A stretch of 64,000 nt of DNA from Flavobacterium sp. KACC 22761 (GTDB taxonomy: Bacteria > Bacteroidota > Bacteroidia > Flavobacteriales > Flavobacteriaceae): the NCBI RefSeq assembly GCF_034058155.1, contig NZ_CP139148.1:124001-188000 (forward strand). Reading direction: 5' to 3'. Positions within the stretch are counted from its first letter, which is position 1, and each line of letters begins with the position of its first letter. Below, in pieces: positions 62,958 to 64,000 of this stretch. Below the pieces are notes generated by a model that did no database searches, was not told the origin of the DNA, and saw only the letters and a program-made list of their open reading frames with translations. Both the position numbers and the translations under genes were made by a program.

Positions 62958-63965
62958 TTACAATGATTCTCTAATTATTAATTTTGTCGGCACATAACAT
63001 TTCGTTTCTTCGTCATGCGTAATAAATGCCGCTGCTTTGGTTCCTATTTCTTTAAAATCAGTTGAAACAACCGAAATTCCTTTGTATATAAACTTCTTCA
63101 TCGGGGTTTCGTTGTACGATAAAAAGCCAACGTCTTTTCCCGGTTCGTAATCTTTCTCTTTGCATTGCTCTAAAAAGTACCCCAAAATCCTATCACTAAC
63201 ACTGATGTAGGCTATTCCTTTTTCGATATTGAACTTTTTAGGATCTGTAATAATGTCGTATTTAAAACTAAAATCGGCACAGAATTTCTTAAAATATTCT
63301 ACCGTTTCCCACGGATGATTCGTAAAATCTGGATACACAAACTGTATCTTTTTATACTTTTTAAACAAATCCACCGCCTCTGTCAAAGACTCATAAAACG
63401 CCTTTCCAAAATCCTGAAAAATGTAATTGTTCGTTTTATCGGCCTGAATATTCCAGTCGATCAAAAGCAATTTGTCTTTTGAAATTGCCGACAATGCTGG
63501 AGCAATATCCTGATGATCAAAATTCATCACCACATACTTGTAATACTTCCCGATTCCGTTATTAATGATCGTTTTAAAAACATCAATATTATAATGGTGA
63601 AACTGCACATCTGTAATCACATTATCCGCCAGATTATTTACAAACGAATGATACAAAACCTCTTTATAAGCCTTAAACGTATCCAAAACCAAAAGCACTT
63701 TTCTCGTTTCTCCCGCTACATAATATCCTTTATTAGGCACAGAATCAATTACATTTTGATCTTTTAAAATCGAATATGCTTTAAAAACTGTGTCTCTCGA
63801 AAGCTGGTATGTTTTGCAAATTACATTCACAGACGGAAGCAAATCTCCCTTTTGTAAAATATTCTCCGCAATGGCGTTTGTAATTCCGTCAACCAATTGC
63901 TGATACTTCGGAATATCACTTTCGTGATTCATTATAAACTCAAATTTTTCTTCTTCTTTTAGCAT
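62958..63965 (-). CDS. GntR-type regulator with LacI-like sugar-sensing domain
   Basis: 335 residues. An N-terminal GntR winged helix (about 12-85: SDIPKYQQLVDGITNAIAEN, DLLPSVNVICKTYQLSRDTV, GYYVAG) is joined to a periplasmic-binding-protein-like domain (about 85-330), a combination found in Bacteroidetes sugar regulators. It stands directly ahead of xylB (2-base gap), so its ligand is probably xylose or a derivative. Own start region carries repeats (63958-63994). Confidence 0.88.
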   Translation of the reverse strand: MLKEEEKFEFIMNHESDIPKYQQLVDGITNAIAENILQKGDLLPSVNVICKTYQLSRDTVFKAYSILKDQNVIDSVPNKGYYVAGETRKVLLVLDTFKAYKEVLYHSFVNNLADNVITDVQFHHYNIDVFKTIINNGIGKYYKYVVMNFDHQDIAPALSAISKDKLLLIDWNIQADKTNNYIFQDFGKAFYESLTEAVDLFKKYKKIQFVYPDFTNHPWETVEYFKKFCADFSFKYDIITDPKKFNIEKGIAYISVSDRILGYFLEQCKEKDYEPGKDVGFLSYNETPMKKFIYKGISVVSTDFKEIGTKAAAFITHDEETKCYVPTKLIIRESL

Positions 63966-63994
63966 ACCGTTCTGTTCCGTTCTGTTATGCTAAA
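63958..63994. promoter_or_regulatory. Inverted and tandem repeats over the regulator start
   Basis: TTTAGCATA (63958-63966) and its exact complement TATGCTAAA (63986-63994) flank two direct copies of CCGTTCTGTT (63967-63976 and 63977-63986). The start codon lies in the left arm. It could be an autoregulatory operator or an mRNA structure at the ribosome site. A possible weak -7 box (TACTTTAG, minus strand) overlaps the right arm. Confidence 0.5.
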
Positions 63995-64000
63995 GTAACT

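Overview
The window looks like chromosomal DNA from a Flavobacterium-like member of the Bacteroidetes. The evidence is the low GC content, two SusC/SusD pairs, FecI/FecR-type sigma/anti-sigma genes, lipoproteins with acidic residues after the lipobox cysteine, TAnnTTTG promoter boxes and many xylose/xylan-type functions. No rRNA, tRNA, CRISPR array or prophage was seen.

Layout. (1) 1-1834: the 3' part of zwf and the overlapping pgl (oxidative pentose phosphate pathway). (2) 1911-8070: two Crp/Fnr-type regulators beside small redox/stress genes (ABM-domain monooxygenase, DJ-1/PfpI protein, 2TM protein, cupin, CMD-family protein, two Rossmann proteins). Two transcription units here share a Crp/Fnr-like operator at the same distance from a -7 box. 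(3) 8281-11921: a periplasmic-sensor histidine kinase and a NarL-type response regulator, tail to tail. (4) 12066-32053: a TonB-dependent receptor, DsbD, and a long minus-strand locus running sigma factor, FecR, STN-SusC, SusD, DUF4843, PKD-like lipoprotein, thioredoxin, double-DTG aspartyl protease, TlpA, M16 protease. It has no glycoside hydrolase and looks like a protein/peptide import and processing system. (5) 32462-35143: nrdB-nrdA, with neither subunit carrying an ATP-cone, preceded by DnaA-box-like repeats. (6) 35693-40170: an AraC regulator with an NmrA-like protein and a membrane protein, then a TetR/small protein/MFS operon. (7) 40393-46064: a GH43-like enzyme, an L,D-transpeptidase, a Gly/Ser/His-rich secreted protein with a 54-bp tandem repeat, an intact IS3-family element and an NTF2-like lipoprotein. 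(8) 46367-50057: a receiver protein and a multi-PAS cytosolic histidine kinase. (9) 50252-63965: a xylose locus on the minus strand: GntR-type regulator with a LacI-like sensor, xylB, xylA, transaldolase, aldose epimerase, SusC, SusD, SGNH esterase.

How the parts fit. In the xylose locus, SusCD takes up sugar or oligosaccharide, the esterase removes acetyl groups, GalM interconverts anomers, XylA and XylB make xylulose-5-phosphate, and the transaldolase-family enzyme plus zwf/pgl connect to the pentose phosphate pathway. A perfect 12-bp palindrome covers the predicted -33 element of the susC promoter. In the sigma-controlled locus, the STN domain of SusC would signal through FecR to the ECF sigma factor. 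The SusCD pair would bring substrate into a periplasm stocked with two proteases and several thioredoxin-fold proteins, which could be recharged by the neighbouring DsbD. This is the best candidate for an undescribed system in the window. Functions are inferred from motifs and gene context only; no database search was run.
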